Shown one piece after another: positions 15,792 to 25,099 of a DNA stretch of 64,000 nucleotides. Source of the stretch: DASTSN01 sp035760665 (GTDB taxonomy: Bacteria; Bacteroidota; Bacteroidia; Chitinophagales; Chitinophagaceae); NCBI GenBank assembly GCA_035760665.1, contig DASTSN010000069.1, positions 1-64,000 on the forward strand, read 5' to 3'. How positions within the stretch are numbered: the stretch's first letter is position 1; each line of letters opens with the position of its first letter. Made by a program: the position numbers and the translations under genes. The notes beneath the pieces were generated by a model. That model was not told the origin of the DNA. It did no database searches and was given only the letters and a program-made list of their open reading frames with translations.

Positions 15792-18644
15792 ATGAAGAAA
15801 AAATTTTTATTGATTGCAGGGCTTGCATTGCTGGTGACCGGCTACGTGCACAGCCAGGCAAAGCTGGTTGAAAAAGTGACCAAAAACGGGGACGAACTCG
15901 TCATCCCTTACGAAAAGTATGTATTACCCAATGGCCTTACGCTGATTGTTCATGAGGATCACAGCGATCCTGTAGTGCATGTGGATGTTACCTATCATGT
16001 GGGGTCTGCCCGCGAAGAGATCGGTAAATCAGGCTTTGCACACTTTTTTGAACACATGATGTTCCAGGGCAGTGATCACGTGGCGGATGAACAGCATTTC
16101 AAAATCGTTACAGAAGCCGGCGGAACACTAAATGGCAGTACAAACACAGACCGCACCAACTACTACGAAACTGTACCCAGCAATCAACTGGAAAAAATGT
16201 TATGGCTGGAGGCTGACCGGATGGGTTTTTTACTCGATGCAGTCACACAGCAAAAATTTGAAGTGCAGCGAGCCACGGTGAAAAATGAAAGAGGCCAGAA
16301 TTACGACAATAGGCCTTACGGGCTGGCATTGGAAAATATTAATAAAAATATGTACCCATACGGTCATCCGTATTCCTGGCTGACAATTGGGTATGTGGAA
16401 GACCTGGACCGGGTAAATGTGAACGACCTGAAAAATTTCTTCCTTCGCTGGTATGGCCCCAATAACGCCACGTTAACCATTGGCGGTGATGTGAATACAA
16501 AAGAGGTGGTGAAACTGGTGGAGAAATATTTCGGTTCCATTCCACGCGGTCCCAGGGTGGAAAACATGAAGCCGGAAGTACCGGAACTTGATGCACACCG
16601 CTTTGTTTCCTATGTAGACAATTATGCACGTGTGCCGCTGCTGCTGGAAGCATTTCCCACAGTAGCTAACTACGATGCAGACATGCCGGCGCTGGCCTGC
16701 CTGGCACAGGTATTGGGCCAGGGCAATAACTCTGTTTTGTATCAGCAACTGGTAAAAAAACAACTGGCACTGCAGGCCGGCTGCTTCAGCAGTCTTAATG
16801 AACTCTCTGGTTCATTTATTTTCCAGGTGGTGCCCTATCCCGGCAAGTCGCTGGCTTCTATGTATGCCCTGCTAAACCATGCGCTGGATAGCTTTGAGGC
16901 ACGTGGCGTAACCGATGACGATATTGCCAAATTCAAAGGTGGTATTGAAGCCCAGTATATCAACAGCCTGCAAAGCGTAGCCGGCAAGGTATCACAGTTA
17001 GCCGCTTTCCAGACGTTTACCGGCAACCCCAATATGATTGGGAAACTGCTGAAGATGTACCGCTCCGTAACGAAAGAGGATGTAATGCGGGTGTATGAAA
17101 AATATATAAAACTGAAGCACCCTGTGGTGTTGAGTGTGCTGACCAAAGGGCAGGAAAACCTGGCTGTGGCCGGCAATAATTACACGATTGATAAAAGCCA
17201 TTACACAGCTCCGGATTACGGTTACGAGGGATTGAAATACGTGAAGGCAAAAGATCATTTCGACAGGAGTAAAATGCCGGGCAACGGACCAAACCCGGTG
17301 GTAAAAGTGCCATCCTTCTGGAAAAAAGACCTGGATAAAGGCATCAAGGTGATAGGTACCACCAACAGTGAATTGCCGGTGGTGACTATTTCTGTGCAAA
17401 TTCCAGGCGGGCATCTTGCAGAAGCCAACCATCTTGACAAAGCCGGGCTGGCATCCTTTTTTACAGATATGATGAGCGAGGATACCAAAAAGCGCAGCGC
17501 CGAAGATATGAGCCGGGAATTGCAGAAACTGGGCAGTTCCATTAATATTTACAGCGATAACGATAATATTACATTTAATGTACAATCGCTCAGGAAAAAC
17601 CTGGATGCCACCCTGGCATTGCTGGAAGAAAGAATGCTGATGCCCAAGTTTACAGAGGATGCTTTCAAGCGGATTCAGCGCCAGACCATCGAAAGCTTTA
17701 AGCAAATTAAATCACAACCATCAGCCATTGCTGACGTTGTATTTGCCAAACTGAACTATGGCGGCAACAATATTCTGGGTATTGATGGAGCAGGTACCGA
17801 AGAAACAGTAAAAAATTTCACCCTTGCTGATGTGCAGTCGTATTACGATAATTATATGACGACGGAGGGTACAAATGTCGTAGTGGTGGGAGATGTGTCG
17901 GAGGATGAAATTTTACCCAAACTTGCCTTCCTGCAACAACTGCCTGATAAGAAAACAGATATACCGGTATTGCCGGCGGCACCTGCAGTGGAAAAAACAA
18001 AAATTTACCTGGTAGATGTTCCCAAAGCCGCACAAACAGAGTTCCGTGTTGGCTATGTTACCGGGCTGAAATACGATGCTACCGGCGAGTTTTACAAAGC
18101 AGGCCTTATGAACTACGTGCTGGGTGGCGCCTTTAACAGCCGGCTGAACCTGAATTTGCGTGAAGACAAGGGATGGACCTATGGCGCCCGCAGTGGTTTC
18201 GATGGCAGTAAAGAAACCGGCGATTTTGTGTTCAGCTCCGGCATCAAAGCAGCAGCTACTGATAGCGCCCTGTCAGAGATTATGAAGGAAATAAAGAACT
18301 ATGAACAGGCGGGCATTACCGATGAAGAAATGTCATTCATGAAAAGCTCCATAGGCCAGCGGGATGCGCTGCGCTACGAAACCGGTTTCCAGAAAGCAGG
18401 TTTCATCGGCCGCATATTAGAGTATAACCTGCCCGGCGATTATGTGGAACAGCAGAATACCATTCTGAAAAATATCAGCAAAGAAGAAATTGATGCACTG
18501 GCAAAAAAATGGTTGAATGCTGATAAAATGAATATCCTGGTAGTGGGGGATAAGCAACGGATTTTACCCGGGCTGGAAAAATCGGGATATGAAATTGTTG
18601 AACTGGATATGGATGGAAATCCTGTGCAGAAGAAGAGTTTCTAA
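15792..18644 (+). CDS. Secreted M16 family zinc metallopeptidase (two M16 units)
   Basis: A 950-aa exported peptidase; the signal peptide MKKKFLLIAGLALLVTGYVHSQA runs to about residue 22. The first M16 unit has the inverted zinc motif HFFEH (H84, E87, H88) and the downstream NERGQNYDNRPYG region that supplies the third ligand. The second unit (from about residue 510) resembles M16 but lacks the zinc motif, as in other long M16 proteins, where it completes the clam-shell chamber. Upstream in-frame codons add ten residues before the signal peptide and were rejected. Likely substrates are oligopeptides in the periplasm. It ends in a strong bidirectional terminator. Confidence 0.93.
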   Translation: MKKKFLLIAGLALLVTGYVHSQAKLVEKVTKNGDELVIPYEKYVLPNGLTLIVHEDHSDPVVHVDVTYHVGSAREEIGKSGFAHFFEHMMFQGSDHVADEQHFKIVTEAGGTLNGSTNTDRTNYYETVPSNQLEKMLWLEADRMGFLLDAVTQQKFEVQRATVKNERGQNYDNRPYGLALENINKNMYPYGHPYSWLTIGYVEDLDRVNVNDLKNFFLRWYGPNNATLTIGGDVNTKEVVKLVEKYFGSIPRGPRVENMKPEVPELDAHRFVSYVDNYARVPLLLEAFPTVANYDADMPALACLAQVLGQGNNSVLYQQLVKKQLALQAGCFSSLNELSGSFIFQVVPYPGKSLASMYALLNHALDSFEARGVTDDDIAKFKGGIEAQYINSLQSVAGKVSQLAAFQTFTGNPNMIGKLLKMYRSVTKEDVMRVYEKYIKLKHPVVLSVLTKGQENLAVAGNNYTIDKSHYTAPDYGYEGLKYVKAKDHFDRSKMPGNGPNPVVKVPSFWKKDLDKGIKVIGTTNSELPVVTISVQIPGGHLAEANHLDKAGLASFFTDMMSEDTKKRSAEDMSRELQKLGSSINIYSDNDNITFNVQSLRKNLDATLALLEERMLMPKFTEDAFKRIQRQTIESFKQIKSQPSAIADVVFAKLNYGGNNILGIDGAGTEETVKNFTLADVQSYYDNYMTTEGTNVVVVGDVSEDEILPKLAFLQQLPDKKTDIPVLPAAPAVEKTKIYLVDVPKAAQTEFRVGYVTGLKYDATGEFYKAGLMNYVLGGAFNSRLNLNLREDKGWTYGARSGFDGSKETGDFVFSSGIKAAATDSALSEIMKEIKNYEQAGITDEEMSFMKSSIGQRDALRYETGFQKAGFIGRILEYNLPGDYVEQQNTILKNISKEEIDALAKKWLNADKMNILVVGDKQRILPGLEKSGYEIVELDMDGNPVQKKSF

Positions 18645-18662
18645 AACCGGATAATAAGCAGG

Positions 18663-18705
18663 TACATAAGAAAACGGCGCAGGTTATGCGCCGTTTTCTT
18701 ATGTA
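18663..18705. terminator. Bidirectional terminator between convergent genes
   Basis: An 18-bp perfect stem (18663-18680 with 18688-18705) around a 7-nt loop; A-rich left arm and T-rich right arm give a U-tract on either strand. It serves the M16 gene (+) and the lipoprotein gene (-). Confidence 0.9.
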
Positions 18706-18720
18706 ATAACCAGCTTGGCA

Positions 18721-19320
18721 TTAGTTTACTTTCAGGTTCAGACTTTGGGCGGCTTGTTTTAATGCATCCAGGCCGGTTTTTTCGCCTTGTATACTTATCA
18801 GCAGGCGATCGGCAGCTGCGTACGTCAGCTCGTAGGTGTCATCATTTTTATGATAAGTTTCTACAGCTTTTTGTCCGTTGAAGTCCACGCTTTTGGTATA
18901 GCCATCTTCGTTTTCCGACTGGATACTCATTTTTGTCCAGTAATTTAATGAGTAAATACCGGCGCCGGCCTCCCCCGCACAATCAAATATAGAAAGCTTG
19001 ATTTCCTTGCTGGCATCTTCATTTTTGTACGTGGCATCAGCCGTAGCAAATCCCATCATGCTGTTGGCGTTAAAACTGGAACGTTTCATGCCCAGCAATT
19101 CTTCAGGCAGCATCGCTTTGAGCTGGTCAGTTGACAGTGGTGTCAGCTTTTTTAATTCTTCCATTTTCTTTTCTATTTCGTTGCTGCTCTTTGCGGCTTC
19201 ACTCACATCGATTTTTACTTTTGTTTTTCCGTCATCACTGGTAATCGTGGTGCTGTTTCTATCCTTACAGGCCGAAAGGGTGATGGCGATTACAAGCAGG
19301 GAGCTGAACAGGGGGCGCAT
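18721..19320 (-). CDS. Lipoprotein of unknown function
   Basis: A 199-aa predicted lipoprotein: MRPLFSSLLVIAITLSAC is a signal peptide with the lipobox Cys at 18. The mature part starts with a Ser/Thr/Lys-rich linker and a helical segment (EIEKKMEELKKLTPLSTDQLKAMLPEELLG), then a compact beta-rich domain ending GLDALKQAAQSLNLKVN. No family was recognised. The final domain, with motifs such as GYTKSVDFNGQKAVETY and DRLLISIQGE, resembles small exported fold units of the type that bind lipids or partner proteins, but that is a guess. It converges on the M16 peptidase gene. Confidence 0.75.
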   Translation of the reverse strand: MRPLFSSLLVIAITLSACKDRNSTTITSDDGKTKVKIDVSEAAKSSNEIEKKMEELKKLTPLSTDQLKAMLPEELLGMKRSSFNANSMMGFATADATYKNEDASKEIKLSIFDCAGEAGAGIYSLNYWTKMSIQSENEDGYTKSVDFNGQKAVETYHKNDDTYELTYAAADRLLISIQGEKTGLDALKQAAQSLNLKVN

Positions 19321-19529
19321 AGACGTAGGTTTTAGGTTTATGATTATATTATAAAGATAACTTATTCGTATTTCTACGAGAAATAAAATGCTAAACCTGC
19401 CGGAAAACAGGCCTGGCCAATATGAAAAACAATAAATATGTACTATCTTCGTTTTCCTTCCGATGAACCAATTTTACCGAATCCTTCCTTTGAGATCTGC
19501 TATTTTTAATCTAAGACCAAATGGTATTT

Positions 19530-19658
19530 ATGAAAAGAGCTTTTTTATTGCTGCTAACAGGAGCGGTAGTTGTGTTCGCTTTATCATCTTGTGCGGCCAG
19601 TAAGCGGGATTGCCAGGGTGTACGGCATTACAAATTGAAAAACGGTATTTATATTTAA
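19530..19658 (+). CDS. Small (42-aa) lipoprotein
   Basis: Very short gene reading MKRAFLLLLTGAVVVFALSSC followed by AASKRDCQGVRHYKLKNGIYI and a TAA stop. The signal peptide II with lipobox ALSSC is clear, leaving a mature peptide of only 22 residues with one further Cys in RDCQGVRHYKL. An alternative in-frame ATG three codons upstream (19521) is possible. A strong terminator follows at 19689. Short exported peptides with a DCxGxxH-type core recur in Bacteroidota as far as I remember, but no function is known to me. Confidence 0.75.
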   Translation: MKRAFLLLLTGAVVVFALSSCAASKRDCQGVRHYKLKNGIYI

Positions 19659-19688
19659 TACTGTGATTCCGACCTATTAATGTATTAT

Positions 19689-19717
19689 CCCGAAGCCTGC
19701 CACGCTTCGGGTTTTTT
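19689..19717 (+). terminator. Rho-independent terminator after the small lipoprotein gene
   Basis: CCCGAAGC (19689-19696), 7-nt loop, GCTTCGGG (19704-19711), followed by six T. Confidence 0.85.
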
Positions 19718-19794
19718 ATAATGTATATTCCTGTAACCTGCGCTTTCGGTTGTACCTGTCTTTACATTTCTTCCTATATCACTGGTATGTGCAT

Positions 19795-19802
19795 TACCTT
19801 TG
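19795..19802 (+). promoter_or_regulatory. -7 element for the class D beta-lactamase gene
   Basis: TACCTTTG, exact TAnnTTTG match, 15 nt before the ATG at 19818; the TTG inside it would otherwise be read as an upstream start codon. Confidence 0.65.
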
Positions 19803-19817
19803 CAAAAATTTTTACGA

Positions 19818-20627
19818 ATGAAACGTTTTGCCTGGTTATTTGTCGTAGCGGCTGGTTTCTTTTCCTGCTCTCCCAACAATGTAAAAACTGATAATAGCCT
19901 CAAGCAGTATTTTGATGAGTATAAGGCAGATGGTTGCTTTGCGCTTTACGATAACGGAACCAACCAGTTTACCATTTATAACCTGCCCCGCTACCGCGAC
20001 AGCAGCTTTTTACCGGCTTCCACATTTAAAATTGTCAATTCACTGATCGGGTTGCAAACCGGCAAGATCACGAATGACAGCATGATCATTAAATGGGATG
20101 GCGTGGAACGCAGGGTAAAAGAATGGAACCAGGATCTTTCGATGTACAGGGCATTCCGTTATTCTGCTGTTCCATACTACCAGGAAGTAGCACGCCGTAT
20201 TGGAAAAGACACCATGCAGTTTTGGCTCGATTCGCTGAAATACGGATCCCGTAAAATCACGTCAGCCATTGATACCTTCTGGCTCGATAACTCACTCAAG
20301 ATAACACCCGATGAAGAACTGGGCCTGGTGAAACGTTTGTATTTTGATCAGCTGCCTTTCTTTAAAAGCTACCAGGAAACAGTGAAAAAAGCCATGTTGT
20401 TTGAAGACAATACCAATTACAAGCTGAGCTATAAAACCGGCTGGGGATTCAACGAAAAAGGTGACAATATCGGCTGGATGGTGGGCTGGGTGGAAGAGAA
20501 TAAACACCCGTATTTTTTCGTGCTGAATATTGCCTCTCCGAATCCTGATTTTGACATGACAACGGCCAGGTTAAAAATGCTGAAAGAGATTTTAACTCAT
20601 CTGGGCTTTCTGCAGGGCAAAATGTAA
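19818..20627 (+). CDS. Class D (OXA-like) beta-lactamase, lipoprotein
   Basis: Serine beta-lactamase of class D, 269 aa, with a lipobox (FFSC, Cys 17) predicting membrane anchoring in the periplasm. The motifs are in order: S68-T-F-K71 (nucleophile and the Lys that is carboxylated), W93, S116-A-V, YGS at 142-144 where most OXA enzymes have YGN, W155, and K206-T-G. All catalytic residues are therefore present except the Asn-to-Ser change. It lies 38 bp upstream of a BatB-like gene on the same strand. Substrate range cannot be read from sequence; a role as a penicillin-binding sensor domain is less likely because no membrane-spanning sensor partner is attached. Confidence 0.9.
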   Translation: MKRFAWLFVVAAGFFSCSPNNVKTDNSLKQYFDEYKADGCFALYDNGTNQFTIYNLPRYRDSSFLPASTFKIVNSLIGLQTGKITNDSMIIKWDGVERRVKEWNQDLSMYRAFRYSAVPYYQEVARRIGKDTMQFWLDSLKYGSRKITSAIDTFWLDNSLKITPDEELGLVKRLYFDQLPFFKSYQETVKKAMLFEDNTNYKLSYKTGWGFNEKGDNIGWMVGWVEENKHPYFFVLNIASPNPDFDMTTARLKMLKEILTHLGFLQGKM

Positions 20628-20666
20628 TTAGCACAATATTTGATCTGTTAGCAGATCAAGCAATCA

Positions 20667-21671
20667 ATGTTGAATTACCAGTTTCAATACGGCTATCTGT
20701 TCTGGCTTTTGGCTGCAATCCCTTTTTTTATAGGATTATTTTTGGGCTTGCTGAAATGGAAAAAAAAGACAGCGCAACGCATGGGCGAAGCGTGGCTGAT
20801 CAGCGAGTTGACCAAAAACTACTCACCCCGCTTGTTCAGGGTAAAATTTGTTTTGCTTTCAGCAGCGTTTGCAGCAGGTGTACTTACTGTAACCAACCTG
20901 CGTAAACCGGGTGATTCATCCAGCATTATGCGCAAAGGGATAGATGTGGTGGTGGCACTGGATGTAAGCCGCAGCATGGAGGCTGTTGACCTGCAGCCCA
21001 ACCGGCTGGAACGTGCCAAACAACTGATCCTGAAATTAATGGATGAAATGCCCAATGACCGCATTGGCCTGGTACTTTTTGCCGGGCGGGCTTATATGCA
21101 GATGCCGCTAACGGTAGATCATGGTGCTGCGCGGCTTTTTGTATCATCAGCCAGCCCGGACGATATTAATGTGCAGGGAACGGTGATTGCCGATGCATTG
21201 CAGATGAGCAACAATGCTTTTAATCCTAAAGAACGGCGCTTTAAATCAGTCATCCTGATTTCCGATGGCGAGGATCATGATGAAAATGCCTTGAAAAAGG
21301 CAACGGAATTAGCCAGCCAGGGGGTCATGATCAATACGGTCGGCATTGGTTCTGCAGAAGGCGCCCGGATTATTGACCCTACAACCGGCGAAGCCAAAAA
21401 AGACGCCATGGGAAATGTTGTGATTACAAAGTTGAATGAAGATGAGCTGAAACAGATTGCTACAAAAACCAATGGCGTGTATGTGCACCTGCAAAGCACT
21501 GATGATGCTGTCAGCACAATTATAAAACAGTTATCACAAATAGACCGGAAATCATTTGGAGATCTTTCGCTCATGAATTTTAAATCCTATTACATGTGGT
21601 TTGCCGCATGCATGTTTGTGCTGTTACTTGCCGAATTGCTTTTACCCGAACGAAAAAAAATTGCCGTATGA
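20667..21671 (+). CDS. BatB-like von Willebrand factor A membrane protein
   Basis: A 334-aa inner-membrane protein. Two N-terminal membrane segments (about 9-27 and 60-76) are followed by a VWA domain with a complete MIDAS motif DVSRS (about residues 99-103), the Thr in GTVIADAL and the Asp in ISDGEDHD. A C-terminal membrane helix ends the protein. Proteins of this kind occur in Bat operons (aerotolerance) of Bacteroidota with MoxR, DUF58 and TPR partners. Here only the TPR partner follows, overlapping by ATGA, so the two are translationally coupled. Confidence 0.88.
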   Translation: MLNYQFQYGYLFWLLAAIPFFIGLFLGLLKWKKKTAQRMGEAWLISELTKNYSPRLFRVKFVLLSAAFAAGVLTVTNLRKPGDSSSIMRKGIDVVVALDVSRSMEAVDLQPNRLERAKQLILKLMDEMPNDRIGLVLFAGRAYMQMPLTVDHGAARLFVSSASPDDINVQGTVIADALQMSNNAFNPKERRFKSVILISDGEDHDENALKKATELASQGVMINTVGIGSAEGARIIDPTTGEAKKDAMGNVVITKLNEDELKQIATKTNGVYVHLQSTDDAVSTIIKQLSQIDRKSFGDLSLMNFKSYYMWFAACMFVLLLAELLLPERKKIAV

Positions 21672-22309
21672 GTAAAAAGCAGATCATAGCAGGGATTATT
21701 TTGCTTTGCTCGTGGCGGGCAAATGCCCAGCAGGATATAAACAGGATGATCCGCGATGCGAATGCACTCTACGAACATCAGCAATATGAACAGGCAGAAG
21801 CAGCGTATAATAAAGTCCTTGAAAGAAATTCGGAAAACAGTACGGCCAAATTTAACCTGGCCAATACGCTTTTTCGCAGGAGTAAAAAAGATGATGCCGT
21901 AAAACTTTTTGATAATATCGCCAGCAACGAAACAGATCCTGCCTTACGGTCAAAAGCTTATTACAATAAAGCTGTAGTGCTCACCCGCCAGGATAAACTG
22001 GAAGAATGTATAGAGGCTTATAAAAGCGCATTACGTCTGAATCCAGGTGACAATGAGGCGCGGGAAAACCTTCAGAAAGCCCTGCTGGAACTCAAGAAAA
22101 AACAGCCGCCCAAAAAAAAGCAGGACGACTCCCAAAAGAAGAAAAAACAAAACCAGCAAAACAAGCAACAGCAACAACCCCGCCCCAAAATGAACCAGCA
22201 GGAAGCTGAACAGCGGTTGAAACTGATGGAGCAGAAAGAAAAAGAAGTATTGCAGCGTATGCAGCGGGAAAAAGCCAAAACTGGTAACGTGCTGGCTAAA
22301 GATTGGTAA
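21668..22309 (+). CDS. BatC-like TPR protein
   Basis: A 213-aa exported protein with a signal peptide (IIAGIILLCSWRANAQ) and two to three TPR units (residues about 25-135: ALYEHQQYEQAEAAYNKVLE, AYYNKAVVLTRQDKLEECIE, AYKSALRLNPGDNEARENLQ). They are followed by a very basic, Gln/Lys-rich low-complexity tail (KKKQPPKKKQDDSQKKKKQN onward) ending in a coiled coil. The ATG at 21668 overlaps the stop of the BatB-like gene; a longer frame starting inside that gene is rejected. The BatD and second VWA genes expected in full Bat operons are missing. Confidence 0.85.
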   Translation: MSKKQIIAGIILLCSWRANAQQDINRMIRDANALYEHQQYEQAEAAYNKVLERNSENSTAKFNLANTLFRRSKKDDAVKLFDNIASNETDPALRSKAYYNKAVVLTRQDKLEECIEAYKSALRLNPGDNEARENLQKALLELKKKQPPKKKQDDSQKKKKQNQQNKQQQQPRPKMNQQEAEQRLKLMEQKEKEVLQRMQREKAKTGNVLAKDW

Positions 22310-22330
22310 ACTTACCAGCCTATTCTTTGT

Positions 22331-22338
22331 TAGTTTTG
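22331..22338 (+). promoter_or_regulatory. -7 element for ispG
   Basis: TAGTTTTG, exact TAnnTTTG match, 29 nt before the ATG at 22368. Confidence 0.5.
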
Positions 22339-22367
22339 TACTCTCAAAAACAGCTGAGGGTGGCATT

Positions 22368-24374
22368 ATGCAATTTTACTGTGAATCATTAACAGCTTAC
22401 AGGCGGCTCCCAACCAGGGAAGTAGCCATCGGTGACCTGTTGCTGGGAAACTATCATCCCATCCGTGTGCAAACCATGACCACAACAGATACCATGAATA
22501 CGCAGGCTACCGTGGAACAATCCATCCGCTGTATCGAAGCCGGTGCTGAACTGGTTCGGATTACCGCACCGTCAAAAAATGAAGCCGAAAACCTGCTCAA
22601 TATAAAAAATGAATTGCGCAAAAGAGGGTATCATACGCCGCTGGTTGCTGATATTCATTTTACACCCAATGCCGCAGAAATAGCGGCCCGTATAGTAGAA
22701 AAAGTTCGTGTAAATCCAGGCAATTATGTTGACAAGAAAAAATTTGAACTCATTGAATACAGCGATGCCGAATACCGGGAAGAAATTGAACGCATTCGCG
22801 AACGCTTCACGCCGCTGGTGAAAATTTGTAAAGAATACGGTACAGCTATGCGCATCGGTACCAATCATGGCTCCCTCAGCGACCGGATTATGAGCCGCTA
22901 TGGTGATACGCCGATGGGGATGGTGGAAAGCGCTATGGAGTTTTTACGGATTGCACGGGATGAGCAGTATCATAACATTGTGCTGAGCATGAAATCAAGC
23001 AACCCGCAAGTGATGGTGCAGGCGTACCGGTTACTGGTGAAAACGATGTTTGATGAGTTTGGTGAATGCTATCCGCTGCACCTGGGTGTTACTGAGGCTG
23101 GCGACGGGGAAGACGGAAGAATCAAAAGTGCCATCGGTATCGGCACCCTGCTGGAAGACGGACTGGGCGACACTGTGCGGGTATCCCTGACGGAAGATCC
23201 GGAGTTTGAAATACCTGTTTGTAAAGACCTGGTAAAACGCTACGCCGATTCGGCAACGGAAAAACAGGTACGGCAGGGCCGGGTACCGGCAGTGGAAAAA
23301 ATCAGTTATTCTCCTTTTGAGTACAAGCGCAGGGATACGTTTGCTGTCGGTAATATAGGCGCTAAGCAGGTTCCTGTCGTGGTTGCCGACTTGAGTAAGA
23401 TTGATAAGATCAACGCAGCAAGCCTGCAAAGCATTGGATACAGTTATGATTCAATAACTGATAAATGGATGATAAGTGATGCAGCGGCGGATTATATTTT
23501 TACAGGTCACCAATTGCTGGAGTTTCCACTACCTGGCACATTGAAAGTCATTGTGTATCCGGAAGCCTGGAAAGCTGCACAAGATAAAAACACCTATTTC
23601 CCGATTTTCCAGGACAGCGGTTATATCCAGGCTGATGAAAAAAGCGATGTACTGAATTTTGTCATGCTAGATTGTTATAATGACGACAAAGCTTTAAATA
23701 ACGATACCTACCTGGATGAATTAGCAAACGATCCGTCTGTAGTGCTTTGCCTGAGCAGTGTTAATAAAAATGCCATGCAATCTGTTCGCCGCATGTTTAT
23801 TGAGCTGATGAATCGTGCTATTAAAAATCCTGTCGTTCTGATGACGGATAGCCGTGGGCAGACACCGGATGAACACCTCATTCATTTTGCTACTGAAACT
23901 GGCGCCCTCTTCCTGGATGGGCTTGGTGATGGTTTGTGCCTTGGTTATAACAGTCAGGCTGGCTTAGCTTCAGTAAAAGTAACGGGCAGAACGTACCTGG
24001 CTGTAAAAGACAGTTACCAGTTTACCAATAATACGGCTTTTAGTATTCTGCAGGCCACACGAACAAGAATTTCAAAGACAGAGTATATATCATGCCCCAG
24101 TTGCGGCCGCACGTTGTTTGACCTGCAGGAAACCACTGCGAAAATCCGTGCGGTCACCAATCATTTGAAAGGTGTAAAAATTGCGATCATGGGCTGTATC
24201 GTCAACGGGCCGGGTGAGATGGCCGATGCCGATTTCGGTTATGTGGGCAGCGGTCCGGGCAAAATTACCTTGTATAAAGGCAAGGAGGTTGTAAAACGGG
24301 GTGTTAACAGCGACGTGGCGGTAGAAGAATTAATTAACCTGCTCAAAGAACATGGCGCCTGGGTAGAGCCCTAA
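22368..24374 (+). CDS. ispG: 4-hydroxy-3-methylbut-2-enyl-diphosphate synthase, long form
   Basis: Iron-sulfur enzyme of the MEP isoprenoid pathway that converts MEcPP to HMBPP. At 668 aa it is the long, three-domain form found in Bacteroidota, Chlamydiae and plants, with an insert domain (about residues 290-560) between the TIM barrel and the [4Fe-4S] domain. The barrel starts RREVAIGDLLLGNYHPIRVQTMTTTD-like; the cluster ligands are in CPSCGRTLFDLQ and GCIVNGPGEM. The frame is intact. A lysoplasmalogenase gene follows 10 bp after the stop, so the two may be cotranscribed. Confidence 0.95.
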   Translation: MQFYCESLTAYRRLPTREVAIGDLLLGNYHPIRVQTMTTTDTMNTQATVEQSIRCIEAGAELVRITAPSKNEAENLLNIKNELRKRGYHTPLVADIHFTPNAAEIAARIVEKVRVNPGNYVDKKKFELIEYSDAEYREEIERIRERFTPLVKICKEYGTAMRIGTNHGSLSDRIMSRYGDTPMGMVESAMEFLRIARDEQYHNIVLSMKSSNPQVMVQAYRLLVKTMFDEFGECYPLHLGVTEAGDGEDGRIKSAIGIGTLLEDGLGDTVRVSLTEDPEFEIPVCKDLVKRYADSATEKQVRQGRVPAVEKISYSPFEYKRRDTFAVGNIGAKQVPVVVADLSKIDKINAASLQSIGYSYDSITDKWMISDAAADYIFTGHQLLEFPLPGTLKVIVYPEAWKAAQDKNTYFPIFQDSGYIQADEKSDVLNFVMLDCYNDDKALNNDTYLDELANDPSVVLCLSSVNKNAMQSVRRMFIELMNRAIKNPVVLMTDSRGQTPDEHLIHFATETGALFLDGLGDGLCLGYNSQAGLASVKVTGRTYLAVKDSYQFTNNTAFSILQATRTRISKTEYISCPSCGRTLFDLQETTAKIRAVTNHLKGVKIAIMGCIVNGPGEMADADFGYVGSGPGKITLYKGKEVVKRGVNSDVAVEELINLLKEHGAWVEP

Positions 24375-24383
24375 ATACATGGC

Positions 24384-25055
24384 ATGAAAAAAACATACTG
24401 GATTATTCTGTTTCTTCTTACACTTTCAGGCAATCTTGCCGGTATTTTGACGAACGATACAGTTGTTATACGCATTTGTAAGCCCTTGCTCGTCATCATC
24501 CTGGCTGCTTATTTTCTTTGGCAGCTTGCAGGCCAGAAAAGCAGGTTGAAAACCTGGCTGCTGTGCGCACTGGCTTTTTCCTGGATCGGTGATGTGTTAT
24601 TGCTGTTCGACAACCAGCATTCCCTGTTTTTTTTGCTGGGATTATCAGCGTTCCTGCTGGCGCATGTTTGTTATATTTACTTTTTCCATTGTATACGCAT
24701 ACAGGAATCTGTTAACGGCCGTGCGTTGCTGCTGGTAGTAGTGGTACTGTATTATGCGGTTTTGATGAGTATCCTGTCACCCTTTCTCGGTAGCATGAAA
24801 CTGCCGGTTCGTGTTTATGGGGTGGTGATCAGTTTTATGCTGATGCTGGCTATGCATATGTTGTTTATCAATGAAAGAAAAGCCGGGCGGTGGATGTTTA
24901 CTGGCGCCTTGCTTTTCGTGATATCGGATTCGGTATTGGCGGTGAATAAGTTTTATCAGCCCTTTGCGTTTGCGCCTGTCCTTATTATGATTACCTATGG
25001 GCTGGCGCAGCTTTTTATTACGCAGGGTGCCATTGAATACATTGGGCACGATTGA
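24384..25055 (+). CDS. YhhN/TMEM86-family lysoplasmalogenase
   Basis: A 223-aa polytopic membrane protein with about seven to eight hydrophobic helices. The family motifs are WIGDVLLLF (residues about 71-79) and LLFVISDSVLAVNKF near the C-terminus, where paired Asp residues sit at the membrane face. The family hydrolyses the vinyl-ether bond of lysoplasmalogens in animals; in bacteria the substrate is less certain. It starts 10 bp after ispG, and the following nadB frame begins after its stop. Confidence 0.85.
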   Translation: MKKTYWIILFLLTLSGNLAGILTNDTVVIRICKPLLVIILAAYFLWQLAGQKSRLKTWLLCALAFSWIGDVLLLFDNQHSLFFLLGLSAFLLAHVCYIYFFHCIRIQESVNGRALLLVVVVLYYAVLMSILSPFLGSMKLPVRVYGVVISFMLMLAMHMLFINERKAGRWMFTGALLFVISDSVLAVNKFYQPFAFAPVLIMITYGLAQLFITQGAIEYIGHD

Positions 25056-25099
25056 TTCGTACACATGAGATACATAACTCTTTAATAGCGATTAGGTAT

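Noticed and set aside
22368..24374. Extra 300 residues in IspG as a gene fusion
   Set aside because: The insert is the normal extra domain of the long IspG form known in Bacteroidota and plants.
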